DNA of 64,000 nucleotides, taken from Hyposmocoma kahamanoa. Its lineage: Eukaryota; Arthropoda; Insecta; Lepidoptera; Cosmopterigidae. Location: contig NW_020654422.1 in NCBI RefSeq assembly GCF_003589595.1, positions 8,916,138 through 8,980,137 of the forward strand. Reading direction: 5' to 3'. This document shows, piece by piece, positions 10,810 to 21,258 of the stretch. The stretch's first letter is position 1. The number at the start of each line of letters is the position of its first letter. The notes below the pieces were generated by a model, which was given only the letters and a program-made list of their open reading frames with translations, had not been told where the DNA came from and searched no databases. Position numbers and translations under genes: made by a program.

Positions 10810-12078
10810 ATATATCTAAATAGACGTCGTAAGTCCCCTGATCTGTATGAAAACCAAGCGTGCCACATTTATTACCTCCGATGTTGTGACAACCGCTATT
10901 TAAGTCCTTTATTAATACGTGTTGCGAAAAAAAAGGTTGCTACAGAAAACTAAAACAAACAACAACAACAATACAGAATATTTACATAACTTTTATAAGA
11001 TCTTAAGAATTATCATCCCTTTGTTTCCGAAATCGATCAGAATTGAAAACTGTGTTCCATCAAGTAAATGTCACTAATCGTAACATTTGATCAAAAACAT
11101 AACGAAACGGCCGTAAAACGAAACTGAATGCATTATACGAAAGTATCGCTCGTTCGATATTCATAGCGCACTAAAGAATGACCATAAGTATGCCGCATTA
11201 AGTAAAAGCCGCAATGTATCACGAATCATACGCGCAGGGATTCGGGCATCTTTAGGCATAGGCATGAGTCAAATACAATCAATACTACACAAACATTTGG
11301 GTGTGAAAAAGCTGTGCTCTCGGTGGATTCCACACAGTTTGACTGAGGCTCAAAAAACGGTTCGCGTCACTTGGTGCAATACGAAGGGGCATCAAATTTA
11401 GTGTGGGATATAGTAACAGGTGACGAAACATGGATTTATAGTACGATCCCAAAACAAAGCAGCAATCGAGCGTATGGGTCTTTCGAGATGAGCCGAAACC
11501 AACCAAAGTGGCGCGCGTGCAAAGTGCCTATAAGCGGATGATTGCTTATTTTTAAATAAAACTGGACACGTAGCTTCTGTTGCTTTAGAGAATCGTTGTA
11601 CCGTGAGTAGTGATTGGTACACGACCATTTGTTTGCCGGAAGTTATTGATAAACTCTGTAAAAATAACCGTAAGAGTAAAAGTAAACGCCGTATCATCTT
11701 GCACCCCGATTATGCCAGTTCTTACGCGGCCCCACAGACAAATGAATTTTTGAAGGTGATCAACGTTGACCTTATGAGTCATCCCGCGTACAGTCCTGAC
11801 CTGGCACCTTGTGACTTATTTATTTCCAAAAATTAAGAACCAGTTACGCGGTCAACGATTTTCATCACCTGAAGAGGTTGTCGATGAGAATGGAAAATAC
11901 GTTTCAAAGATTGTCACGGAGGAGTAGCGTAAATGTTGTCAAAATTGGTTCATTCGTATGAAAAAGTGCATTAACGCTAACGGAGAATATTTGGAGAAAC
12001 AATAAATTCATTTCTGATAATAGTATTTTCTTCTTATTCATTCAGGAAACTTATAGTGCGCTCCACGTATTATATAGA
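10810..12078 (+). mobile_element. Mariner element B, nearly full length, inactivated
   Basis: About 1.27 kb, the usual mariner size. The left end (ATATCTAAATAGACGTCGTA, then AGTCCCCTG) and the complement of the right end (TATAATACGTGG..., ACTATAAGTTTCCTG) are similar but diverged, so exact borders are uncertain. Transposase blocks run on the plus strand from about 11190 to the stop at 12003-12005. The left 0.4 kb is also present in the deletion copy at 53651-54476. Confidence 0.8.
11190..12005 (+). pseudogene. Mariner transposase pseudogene (element B)
   Basis: In order, with frame changes between them: ASLGIGMSQIQSILHKHLGV, LCSRWIPHSLTEAQKTVRVT, WDIVTGDETWIY (first catalytic Asp), SSVWVFRDEPKPTKVARVQS, SSDWYTTICLPEVIDKL, ILHPDYASSYAAPQT (second Asp), SHPAYSPDLAPCDLF (third Asp), FIRMKKCINANGEY and a TAA stop. 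DD34D spacing is typical. HPDYASSY replaces the usual HxDNASSH. The N-terminal DNA-binding part is largely eroded. Confidence 0.87.
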
Positions 12079-12424
12079 TAGCAACAGACGGGCAATGCCA
12101 ATATTGCTAATAGAGCATTGTCTGAGATAATAGGTAAATAATAGACCATATACCTAAATGCTGTAGATTCACTTGAATGTTAGATTATCTCACCTTATGC
12201 GGGCGGGCGTGATTCAAATACGGCATTTCTCTAATCGGGTGCTTTATTAGATGTTTAGTACAACACCTTGTAATGGTTAATTAAAATATTATACTTTTGG
12301 GTATTGTATTATGGTTATTCGCAAGATGTGCACGTACCTCGCCATATTTTATATTATGACATTGCTGTCCAAGTTGGGACAACGCTTTACTTCTGTGTAA
12401 TTTTCGAATCATGTACATTTTTAA

Positions 12425-12990
12425 TAGCAGTAGAGTTCCTTGTGAAAGACCTTACCTATTTCTGCCGCCTAGCAGTAATGTCAGCATTACTGTGTTCCTG
12501 TTGTGAAGGATGAGGGCGCATTCCCATTATGTCGTAACGTTTTATTTATCGTTGGACGACTGTTGCGTCTTACCTGTTCCCATATCACGACTATCTGTCA
12601 TGACTGTGTCTTGGACGTTTATTTTATCATTCAACGAGTGTCCAGTCGTGCTATTCTCACTAGATCGTGACGACAAGTTATCAGTTCATGGCAGCCGCCT
12701 TGTCGTTTGCATGACAGAATCGTTTGAAGCTGCGACTGTCATGAACGACAGTTAATCGTGTTGTTCTGTGTGAACAAATTCATTTAAACATACAAACCAC
12801 GACACTTTAAACTGCGCGACTATCTGTCGTCACGATATAATGGGAACGCGTCCTTATGGGTGCTGGTGAAATTCCAGGCACATGGGACTTGTCAACTTAC
12901 GTAATGTCCTAATTTAAGAATCCCACTGTAACAGCTAAGCGTGTCGCTTATCACCAGGCGTACGACTTGTTCATTCCGTCACTTATAAAA
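12425..12990 (-). repeat. Dispersed repeat A, interrupted by a MITE
   Basis: Minus copy of repeat A in two parts, 12425-12509 and 12857-12990. The first has GCAGTAGAGTTCCTTGTGAA, the second CAGGCACATGGGACTTGTCA and GTCGCTTATCACCAGGCG. The uninterrupted copy at 24540-24802 shows that 12510-12856 is an insertion. Confidence 0.75.
12510..12856. mobile_element. 347-bp MITE nested in repeat A
   Basis: Inverted ends: left ATGAGGGCGCATTCCCATTA, right complement ATAAGGACGCGTTCCCATTA, both continuing to TCGTxACG. The interior repeats GACTATCTGTC and GCGACTGTCATGA-type motifs. No coding capacity. Target duplication not resolved. Confidence 0.75.
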
Positions 12991-12999
12991 TATAAAAAA

Positions 13000-13901
13000 T
13001 TAGTTTCTCTTCAACTTTGAAGAAAAAGTCTGAAAACAATAACAAACCTATTTGAAAACGTCTGAAGTTCGCAACGACTCCAAATTAGTCGCTGAAGGTA
13101 CTTCTAGGTCACTAAGCTGCAAAAATTCGCATTATTGTATTGATATTGTTTCATTTTCTATTACATAAAACAATTTTATTACTTTTCGGTAATTTTTATC
13201 GTCTAATAGCATAAAAACACAACCTCAAGGTATCGAACACAAGATTTCATTACGCGTAGTGGCCGGTATCGTCTTTATAGTGTCATAAACGAGGAAATAA
13301 CATTAAAGGGGGTGTAAAAACCACGACCTGTGGCATTGCATTCCTGTCTTGGCGACTACGCGGAGACACGCCATTTAAAGGTTTATGCTATATCGATGAA
13401 AGACGGACGTAAAAGGAGTGGGTAATGGATATTAATTATTTCTTTTTATCTTTTTTATTTATCTTGGACAATATTACGTTTTCTAAGCGTCACATTATAT
13501 TCTTTAATGTGCTTTTGAATTAGCTTTAGTATCCTGAGCTTGCATTATAATTGTCTTTTATGTCGTTGTGAATATTTCTTCCACCTTCGCCAGAAGATTT
13601 CCTCATTCTAATCCTAATAAATAATTTATGCATCCTCACATCTACAGTAAAATAAACTCGTTATGTTGCATCAAGTTCTGCTCTATCCCAGAGCTTACGA
13701 CGACGACGACGACGACGAGGTGAGTTGCTTCCTAGATACGTTGGCCTATAATGAAATGGAGTGGAACATTTTAAGAGAGGTATCCTAGTGCTGCGCGTTC
13801 ATAGTTGTTCGTTACTACCAAGATGCTCATTCTATCTCCATTCGCGGGTCCTGACCGGCAGACAGTTTACAAAGTCATATTCACACATCCACACAGTTAC
13901 A

Positions 13902-13932
<31 letters not shown>

Positions 13933-14455
13933 GCGCACATGCACTCATATAAGCTAAAGTATACGTCAATCCAAAATAAGTCAATGTACCTACAATCTAA
14001 TCTACAAGTACAATTCTGGTGTCAAATAAATAAATTTTAATTTAATTTTTAATTTTATTATTTTATTACTAGCCGTTTAAAAATATCATCCTTTGTGTAA
14101 TTAGAGTAAAAATCAATAATACTAAATTTCAAAGTAAAACAACCACATACATATCGTGTGTGTATGCATTAAAATTAACAAGCAGTTAATTGATGTAAAC
14201 AACACCGGGCCCTAATGGAAGTAAAGTATCACTCTATTTAATTGGCCATATATGCGCTGAGGTTGCTGCGTATATTGATACTAATAACATTGGTTGTGAA
14301 TCGTCTATGGCTTTGGTCGAATTGTGTATTGTGCTTAATATTGACATTGATGGCAAATTAATTCACAATTGCAACGTTATATTGTGGACAGTAATTGTAA
14401 ATATTTATTTAGGACAAATGTTTAGTGTTTTACTTACCTACGTCCACATCATCAA
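13000..14455. other. Unique DNA with two microsatellites
   Basis: A (GAC)n run at about 13698-13720 and a perfectly alternating purine-pyrimidine tract at 13898-13944, (AC)n then (GC)n. No gene recognised. Confidence 0.5.
13898..13944. repeat. (AC)n(GC)n microsatellite, 47 bp alternating tract
   Basis: Uninterrupted alternation of pyrimidine and purine with a pure CG block in the middle; the kind of sequence that favours Z-DNA. Confidence 0.9.
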
Positions 14456-14650
14456 CTGTCTCCGTGGCCGAAAGCTTACCACGTTGGTCTGCCACGTAGA
14501 GGTCCCGGGTTCGATTCCCTGGCCGGGACAAATATTTGTATGGCCTACATTTATTTGTCTCGTGGGTTTGGGTGTATTTTGTGGCTATCTATGTATGTCC
14601 ATGGGACCCGCGTCCTTACACGGTGTCTCAAACGCACAGCTCTGTTTTCA
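14456..14650 (+). mobile_element. tRNA-derived SINE B
   Basis: tRNA-like head TCCGTGGCCGAAAGCTTACC with B box GGGTTCGATTCCCTGG, then the body ATTTGTATGGCCTACATTTA and GGACCCGCGTCC. Further copies at 37726-37960 and, inverted, 50548-50778. The 140-codon frame running through it is an artefact. Confidence 0.8.
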
Positions 14651-14726
14651 TCCGCTATTTAAAAATAAACAAATTTATGAAAACGTCCAAAGAATATATA
14701 AATATTTTCTTTTTTATAATATCAAG

Positions 14727-14865
14727 TGACGGAACAAACAAGTCGTGCGCCTGATTACCATCAGGCTTCACGCCTGTCCATAACAGTTGCAGTGCCACTC
14801 AGAGCTTTAGATCGCACAGACCTGAGGGGCACTACCACCGCACCTGTCACCCTGAGACATATTAA
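14727..14865 (+). repeat. Dispersed repeat A, 5' half
   Basis: GTGACGGAACAAACAAGTCG, then GCCTGTCCATAACAGTTGCA and CACCTGTCACCCTGAGACAT. Directly follows SINE B. Confidence 0.7.
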
Positions 14866-14999
14866 ATTGCCTATAATTAATTATAAGATATTGTATATGC
14901 ATTAGTGTATCAACATTTACTAAATATATGTATATGTATTCGTATGTACATTTGATTGATATATAATAAATTTAATTTCATGATGTTATTAGATTTTGT

Positions 15000-15170
15000 T
15001 GCCGACTCTGGAGCCACCTTTTCTTTCAATTGTTCAAAGGTTAGATGGAAGAAATCCCTTTATGGGATAAGCTCGCCTTTGTACACTAATATTTAAAACT
15101 CTTTGCAAAAATTTGTAATTTGTTTTATTGTGCAATAAAGTGTTTACATACATACACACATACATACAAA
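15000..15170 (+). mobile_element. LINE 3' end, copy 1
   Basis: GGTTAGATGGAAGAAATCCC, ATAAGCTCGCCTTTGTACAC and GTGCAATAAAGTG followed by an A-rich tail. This pattern (GGTTGGCTGGAAGAGAT..GATAAG-CGCC...GCAATAAA) is, from memory, the 3' end of a widespread lepidopteran RTE-like LINE. Confidence 0.55.
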
Positions 15171-15394
15171 ATTAAAAAAAAACAAAGAATTAAAAAATAT
15201 ATTTTTACCTTCATAGTTAGGGGCACCATGTGTCTCTAGAACGCGTGATGAGTTAAACATAATGTTAAAAGAGCACTTCTGTTTATGTAAGTATTTATTT
15301 ATACAAGTTTATGTGTCGTAATGTGTCATGTGAATGTCAATGTCATCATTTGTAATTAATATTGACATTTAATTTAGTGTATAATGAATTAAGT

Positions 15395-15530
15395 CCCGCA
15401 GACATTTTTTCTTCACCACGGTTAGGGTTGGCTGGAAGAGATCTCTTAAATATATAAGCTCGCCTTTGTGTATGTCCTTTGTAACATGTGTTTTAAGTGT
15501 CTTTTCTTTGAGCAATAAAACAAACTTATA
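15395..15530 (+). mobile_element. LINE 3' end, copy 2
   Basis: GGTTAGGGTTGGCTGGAAGA, ATAAGCTCGCCTTTGTGTAT and GAGCAATAAAAC. Same family as 15000-15170 and the same orientation. Confidence 0.55.
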
Positions 15531-15539
15531 AAGATTTGT

Positions 15540-16539
15540 AATAAAGTGAAATTTATCGCAACGTTTCCGGTGTATCCGTAGCTTTTCATAGTGCATCATA
15601 ATGAATGTATAATGCTATCCATTTACAACTAACACGTATAAATACAATTACGACAAAACTAAACAAACGTAGGACGTCTCAAAGCAAATGAAAGTAAGTA
15701 ATGATCGGTCGAAGATAGGTAACTTAGGTAGCTAATACGTTTGTGGAACAAAGAGCCTCGTTTGCACCAAGACCAATAGTCGGACTGTCCATTAGTTAAA
15801 TGGATAGGAACAGGCACGTATTGGAAAAAGACTCTTTAATTAAATTTAGAGGAAGATAATAAAGCCAATTTTTTTTATAACAACGGTCTTTGTACAGTAA
15901 TCAGCGATCGCCGTCATCACACAATTTTCGCTATAAAGTCTTTTTAGTGTAGTAAAAGCCATTGTGCTCTCTTCAAAACCTCAACCAACTTTCTATGGGA
16001 AGTACTTAATTTTACGCTTACCATTCTGGGAAAATACCTACACTACATGCCTATAGTACATGTGTTACGCAAATGTTTTTTTTAAGTAGATTTTCTTATT
16101 TGTTTGAATTTCAAACGTTCACGCAGTATGTATATATTTATCAAAGGTATATTGTAAAAAACTATTTGTATTAACATTATGTATTATTTTAAATTCGAAC
16201 ATTGCAGCGAGTTTGCAAGGCCTCCATAATCGAGTTTTCATGGCCCCCATAATGTCTAGTAAGATGCGTCACTGTGTTCGCTTACTACGCTTAGCTCCAT
16301 AGTTCTGTCGAAGTTACTCTGTGCAAACCCGCCAAAACTTAGATCAACATTGTATGAAATCAAATAAGGGCAATGTCGGCGATTCAGTTTTGATGAATAA
16401 TTGGTTTTCAAGAAATCATCTCAGTATGTCAAAGGTGAATGCGGACGGATTATAAACAATTTCATGTATCATCCCGGTTGAATCGAGGGGTCGATCGACT
16501 TACATAGTTTGTGTAAGCAAAGTGATCAGCAGGCTCTTA
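15540..16539. other. No recognised feature
   Basis: AT-rich unique DNA between the LINE tail and the interrupted SINE C. Confidence 0.4.
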
Positions 16540-17125
16540 TTACTATTCGTGGTTTCACGACAAATAATCATAATATGCCAGACAACTACACCTCTCTAAC
16601 TAAGGAAATCTTCACTGTACTATGAGTATCACAGCAACGGACTTTACTCTGGGGCACTTCCCAGACCAGATTCAATTTAGAAAAGTCCATTTGGCATCAT
16701 ATCTGGAATGTTCGCAGATGCTGCTGTGGACGATTTCTATACTATCATGCGTAAAATGTCCACATCAATAGTACGAAGAGTGAGGGGTAGCAGCAACGAG
16801 ATTCTGAATAGCAAACAGGATTGATGCAGGACTGTTCATGAGGTTCCCTGAGTTATATGTTTTACGTGAGAGTCAGTGAGCCGCTGGGGAAGCTGGATTC
16901 ATCCTGTTTGATGTATTTACAATAAATTTGTCAACCTGTAGAGTGACTGTACCGCACCAGTCCTAATACTAACATAGTTATAACGTGCGTTATGTTACTA
17001 ACTTGTATGGACTATGTTGTCTGAAAATAAATTATTATTATTTATTTTTTTATTTATTTCCCAATGTGGTCCTACGGGGAATTGAACACAAGACCTCCAC
17101 GGCCACCAAGGTCGGCAACTACATT
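16540..17125 (-). mobile_element. SINE C split by a LINE insertion
   Basis: Minus-strand SINE C body at 16540-16692 (complement reads ACTTTTCTAAATTGAATCTG) and tRNA-like head at about 17059-17125 (complement GGTGGCCGTGGAGGTC, GTTCAATTCCCCG, AGGACCACATT). The two parts join where 8113-8328 is continuous, so 16693-17058 is an insertion. Confidence 0.72.
16693..17058 (+). mobile_element. 5'-truncated LINE 3' end inside SINE C
   Basis: Plus strand reads SGMFADAAVDDFYTIMRK, then STSIVRRVRGSSNEILN and a stop: the post-RT SGMFAxAxVDxFxxxxRK segment of a lepidopteran LINE. It is followed by an untranslated part ending in AAATAAATTATTATTATTTA. The same family is seen at 39090-39595. Confidence 0.7.
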
Positions 17126-18589
17126 ACATTACGAATTAACTTTACACAGTGAGGACATGTATGTATAGTGTTATTTGTCTACAAGTTATCAAGGCCAATG
17201 TGTTATTAGAAAAAAAATTTTTTTACAGAATGCCTAGAAAACTGATTCTTATTTTCTGGGTATGACCATGCTGTTGCAGCATTGCATATTAATTTTTAAA
17301 GTATTTTGGGAGTAAATAGAATTACTTAAAGCAGTGTCTACTCTCTTCTTATTTTCTGAAAGTACACAGCAAAAACAGTATGTAGAGTCAAAGGCGAGGG
17401 TCGAGATAGTAACGCTAAATGCAATATTCAGAAGCGCGCAATGGGACCCGAGAGACGCGGCAGACAAACGTATGTGCCGCTGATTGCTCCGAGAATAGGA
17501 CCCCAGCTGTGACTCCGCGAGTCAAGCTCGCTAAACTTGAGCTTAAGCTTGAGTCGTGACTTCTAGTAACGAGTAATTTTATTTAATAATTTTTAATTGT
17601 GGGAAATATGGCACGTCACTCACCGTTATGTTGATATGAGAATACTCAATAATAATACTGAAATTTGAGGCTATTTCCAAAAATGCCACAGTAGCTTCCA
17701 TCTTAATTTATGTCATCTCAATTATTATTTATAATATAAAATCTACTCATTGCTACCACTCTGTTTGCCTCAAAATCCAATTTTTCAACGACACACAGAT
17801 AGAAATTAGCATTTTTTTTTGACATCTAGAACCGAAATTCGGGTTTAAAAATAGAATGCAGCGACCGTTTATGTATTTCTAATTTTCGAGTATCTCTCAA
17901 ATGAGAAATATTTTTTCTCCATACGGCTCTTGGCAAAGGTCATGCGTTGTCAACCGTACATATTTGTTCACACAAGGCAACGCATGCATGAAATCCTATT
18001 TTACGGCTCGTATCCTTCCGTTTAGAGCGTCTTTGAATGGCCCCTGTCTGTCCTGGCAAATATCTTACCCGTGTGACGTTAAGACGCACTTATCTTAAGA
18101 AGTCTACAAGATTTAAAGCATTTTTTACGGCTTTATTATAATATGTACTTGTAGAAAGAATTTAAAATTAAAATAGTTTGCTTATAAAATATTAAAAATG
18201 TTCTAGGTTGTAATTATATGGGCATTTCTCCAAAGCCGCAATTTTCAGTGTCCATGCACTAAACTCCACTTATTTATCAAAACTAAAATCTACAAAAAAA
18301 AGAGAGTACAATATAGGTCGAAAGCTAACTGGAGAGCACAAAATTTTCTCAATAAACCTTTCGGACCTAATGGGAAAAAATCCGAAAGGTCTAATATCAG
18401 ACAACGGTGGCGTGTCCCGAATGCAGAATCCCACACAAAGTGTTATTTTTCCCAAGATTTAAACCTTATATCAATATTAGAGTTTAGTTCACGTATAATA
18501 TATTAGATGACAGTACTTCTAATCTGAATTTTGCAATTAACTAGACAATAGTTTTATCACAATACCAAGATTGCTGCGTGTCCTAGGCT
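17126..18589. other. No recognised gene
   Basis: Unique DNA. A 9-bp hairpin CCTTTCGGA/TCCGAAAGG lies at about 18356-18388. Repeated TCAAGCTCGC/GAGCTTAAGCTTGAG palindromic words occur at 17520-17560. Confidence 0.35.
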
Positions 18590-19700
18590 TACGAGGTAAT
18601 TCGGTGGTAGTTACTAATCACGCTACACATCAGAAGTGAAGCATTTTAGAAGCTTCGGAATAAGTTGGTATTGTTCGTCTATCATGCCTCTGAGGCTGGA
18701 AAGAACAAGTGGACGATTTGTTTACGATTTTCGGACTTTTTGCGTGTAAATACTTAACTCGGTGGATTTGGTGTAGGTTGATTTTTGAATTCGGTGTATA
18801 CGATATTTCAAAAACTAAATTTTATGGTTGTATGTAATATTTTTTATACTTTGTGTTGTAATGACTAAAATATAATAACAATTTATAGATTTTACAAGTA
18901 TTGTCGTTTACGAGTAATATTAAAAATATGTATGTTTTCTGAATCCCGCAGCATTGGATTCGGTGGATTATATGCCACCGAATTCTGAAAAGCTTCCACC
19001 AAAGTCGGAAAAACCTGCCATCGAAGCCATATTTTTTTCGAAAAGCAAGAATTTTATACGTTTTTTCATATAAACTTTTAGTTAATATTGTTGATTTTCA
19101 CAATTTTATATTACTACTTGCTTCCCACTGAAAATTAATAAGGAATATCAAAATTATCAAAATAGAAATAAAAAATTGGAAATCAAGAAGATGAAGGAAC
19201 GTGCTAGAAAAGCAAAGATAAAAAGCGATCCGATTATATATGAAATGTTTAAAGAATAAGATAGACAGAGTTATGCGAAGAAAAAGCGCAAGGAAAGATT
19301 TTGAAGCTGCATGAATTACCTCGTCATGTACCAAAAATAATGAAAGATATTAATCGCGCAAGTTTCCAAAAATTTATTGCTTTGATAGTTACAGAATAAG
19401 ATCTAATTTAAAAAAAAGAGGTACGGAAATACATTGTGTGATTGAAAAAAGGCTGAACAGCCAAACTGTAAACTAATTTAATTAATAGTCATAAGAAGAA
19501 ATTTGTTGGCGTTATTCTGATCGATTTATAAATAAATTGTAGTTTTTAAAGCCTGGTTTAATAGTTAGTCGTATTAATAAATGTTTATGTAGATAATTGA
19601 ATATTTTTATTGGCTTTTTCATAATATTTTATACAAAAATTACGCCTTTTGTCAAGAAATACTGATTTCGGTGGTAGCTGAATTCGGTGGATGACGTTAA
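18590..19700 (+). mobile_element. Possible DNA transposon with repeated TTCGGTGG motifs
   Basis: Five exact TTCGGTGG or CCACCGAA words (near 18600, 18960, 18978 inverted, 19673, 19690) plus variants near 18752, 18790 and 18996 cluster within 1.1 kb. Between them, at 19125-19260, the plus strand reads KKMKERARKAKIKSDPIIYE, a Lys/Arg-rich segment like those preceding the catalytic part of some uncharacterised insect transposon proteins. Terminal repeats were not proven. Not a known family to me. Confidence 0.35.
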
Positions 19701-19774
19701 GTATTAAGAATCTAGTTGCCCAATTAACGGAATCTTATGTAAGTTTGAGTTCTTTTTCGTTCCCGCTCAATGTT

Positions 19775-19930
19775 TTTCCTGAAATTAAGCATGCACACCT
19801 AAATAATGCCTATTCACTCTTGCTTTGAAAAGGTCCAAGTTCGGGGAACAAGTCTGCAGGTAGGGAATTCCACTCGCTAGCCGCTCGCCATACAAATGTG
19901 GAAGCGAAACGCTTCGTGCGGAACCCAGCC
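19775..19930 (-). mobile_element. LINE ORF2 C-terminal remnant
   Basis: Minus strand: TKRFASTFVWRAASEWNSLP, then ADLFPE, with a frameshift before RVNRHYLG-like residues. Same class of fragment as 6375-6545. Confidence 0.65.
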
Positions 19931-20904
19931 CACGTCTAGTCCCCCGATGATGGAAAGGATCTACGCTTCTCTGCCAGTATTATTTTTATTAGCACACAAA
20001 ACGTTAAAGTTCCGTTTTAAAATTGACTCATAAATCGTGTCCAGATTTAGTTCGTAAATTAAGCTTACTGAAAATTAGGCAAGTAATAGTCTAGGCTAAT
20101 TTAAGGCTAACCGCATATGGAAATTGTATGGGCGGGTCGCGGACTCGTAGATATTGGGAACAGCGCATGGGCGTCGTCGCATGCACTGGAACCTATTATA
20201 AATTAACCACACCTTACTTCGCAAGGTCCTTTTAGCTCGAACTGAGAACAGGTTTAATTAGGTCATGTGTATTTTACTATTTTGAACTTTCCATAAAATT
20301 TTGTACGAAACTACATACAAAATATTTTTTTTTTGTGTTTCTATAGGTATCTTGTTTTCAAAATAGTAATACTGTTTGAAATAATATTGTGATGAAACAC
20401 TATTCGAGTAAATGAATGGAACTTCTTTTACGAAATATTCCATAAATTCAAATGTAACTAATATATCAATGCTACTTTTAACTACTAATGAGTATCCAAT
20501 CGTATCCGAACACATTCGAGTGATACTTCTCTAGAAACAATAAGGTAATACCTAATAATGAATAACAGATTAGAGAGATTAAAACTCTACCGGTCGCTAA
20601 CGCTCTCAAGGTCAATCCGTTTATTGTCGGACGCATTTTAATGAACCTTTCTATGAACGTGATGAATACCGATGGGCGACCTTTTGCAGTGGCTGAAGAT
20701 ATTCTAGGTAACGTATTTATATATTAAATGTTATGGATCGTATGAATGATCCTGGGTGGTGTAGCGGTGATGAATTTTGCAGGGAATATGTTCTTTTACA
20801 TAACTTTTCAGTTATTTAAAATAGACAGGGAGCCTTGTGTGCAAAAAAAATTTAATTAATACAGTGATTTTTTTTTAAATTTAATTAAAGTTTAATTAAT
20901 ACAG
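19931..20904. other. No recognised feature
   Basis: AT-rich unique DNA between the LINE tail and SINE F. Confidence 0.4.
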
Positions 20905-21258
20905 TGAATAGCGACATCTCTCGCCAGGACTGGTAGCTGTAAAGGTACTAACTGGGTGATAAATCTGTTAAAGATTTCTCATAGATGGCGCTACGACTAA
21001 AAAGTCGTTGAAAGACCAAGTACAAAGACACGACGCAAGCACATAGAAAAATTCGTGAGGGCCGTTGGTTCGTTCCGTGGCTTAGTTGGTATAGCGTCTG
21101 GCACGGTATGCAAGAAGACGTCGGTTCGAATCCGACCGGATGGAAGGAATTTTTTCTGAGTCTTTTTTCTGAGTGTTCGATCTTTGTATTAATAATTATA
21201 ACAAACTAGTGGAGTAATTTCACAAAAAATAATTGAATATCAATTCAATAAAAATTTA
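20905..21258 (+). mobile_element. tRNA-derived SINE F, full copy
   Basis: Leader with ATAGATGGCGCTACGAC, then a tRNA-like part CGTGGCTTAGTTGGTATAGC (A box) and GTCGGTTCGAATCCGACCGG (B box). Outer bases TTCCGTG and GATGGAA pair like an acceptor stem. Tail: ACTAGTGGAGTAATTTCAC and an inverted word TTGAATATCAATTCAA. Not called as a tRNA gene because the anticodon arm does not fold and the copy is one of a family. Confidence 0.82.

Noticed and set aside
12304..12755. Two overlapping plus frames
   Set aside because: They cover repeat A and the nested MITE.
14307..14729. 140-codon ATG frame, longest of the left half
   Set aside because: Runs through a tRNA-derived SINE and into repeat A; no family resemblance.
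21068..21150. tRNA gene
   Set aside because: Has A and B boxes and a weak acceptor stem but no proper anticodon arm, and four related copies show it is a SINE head.
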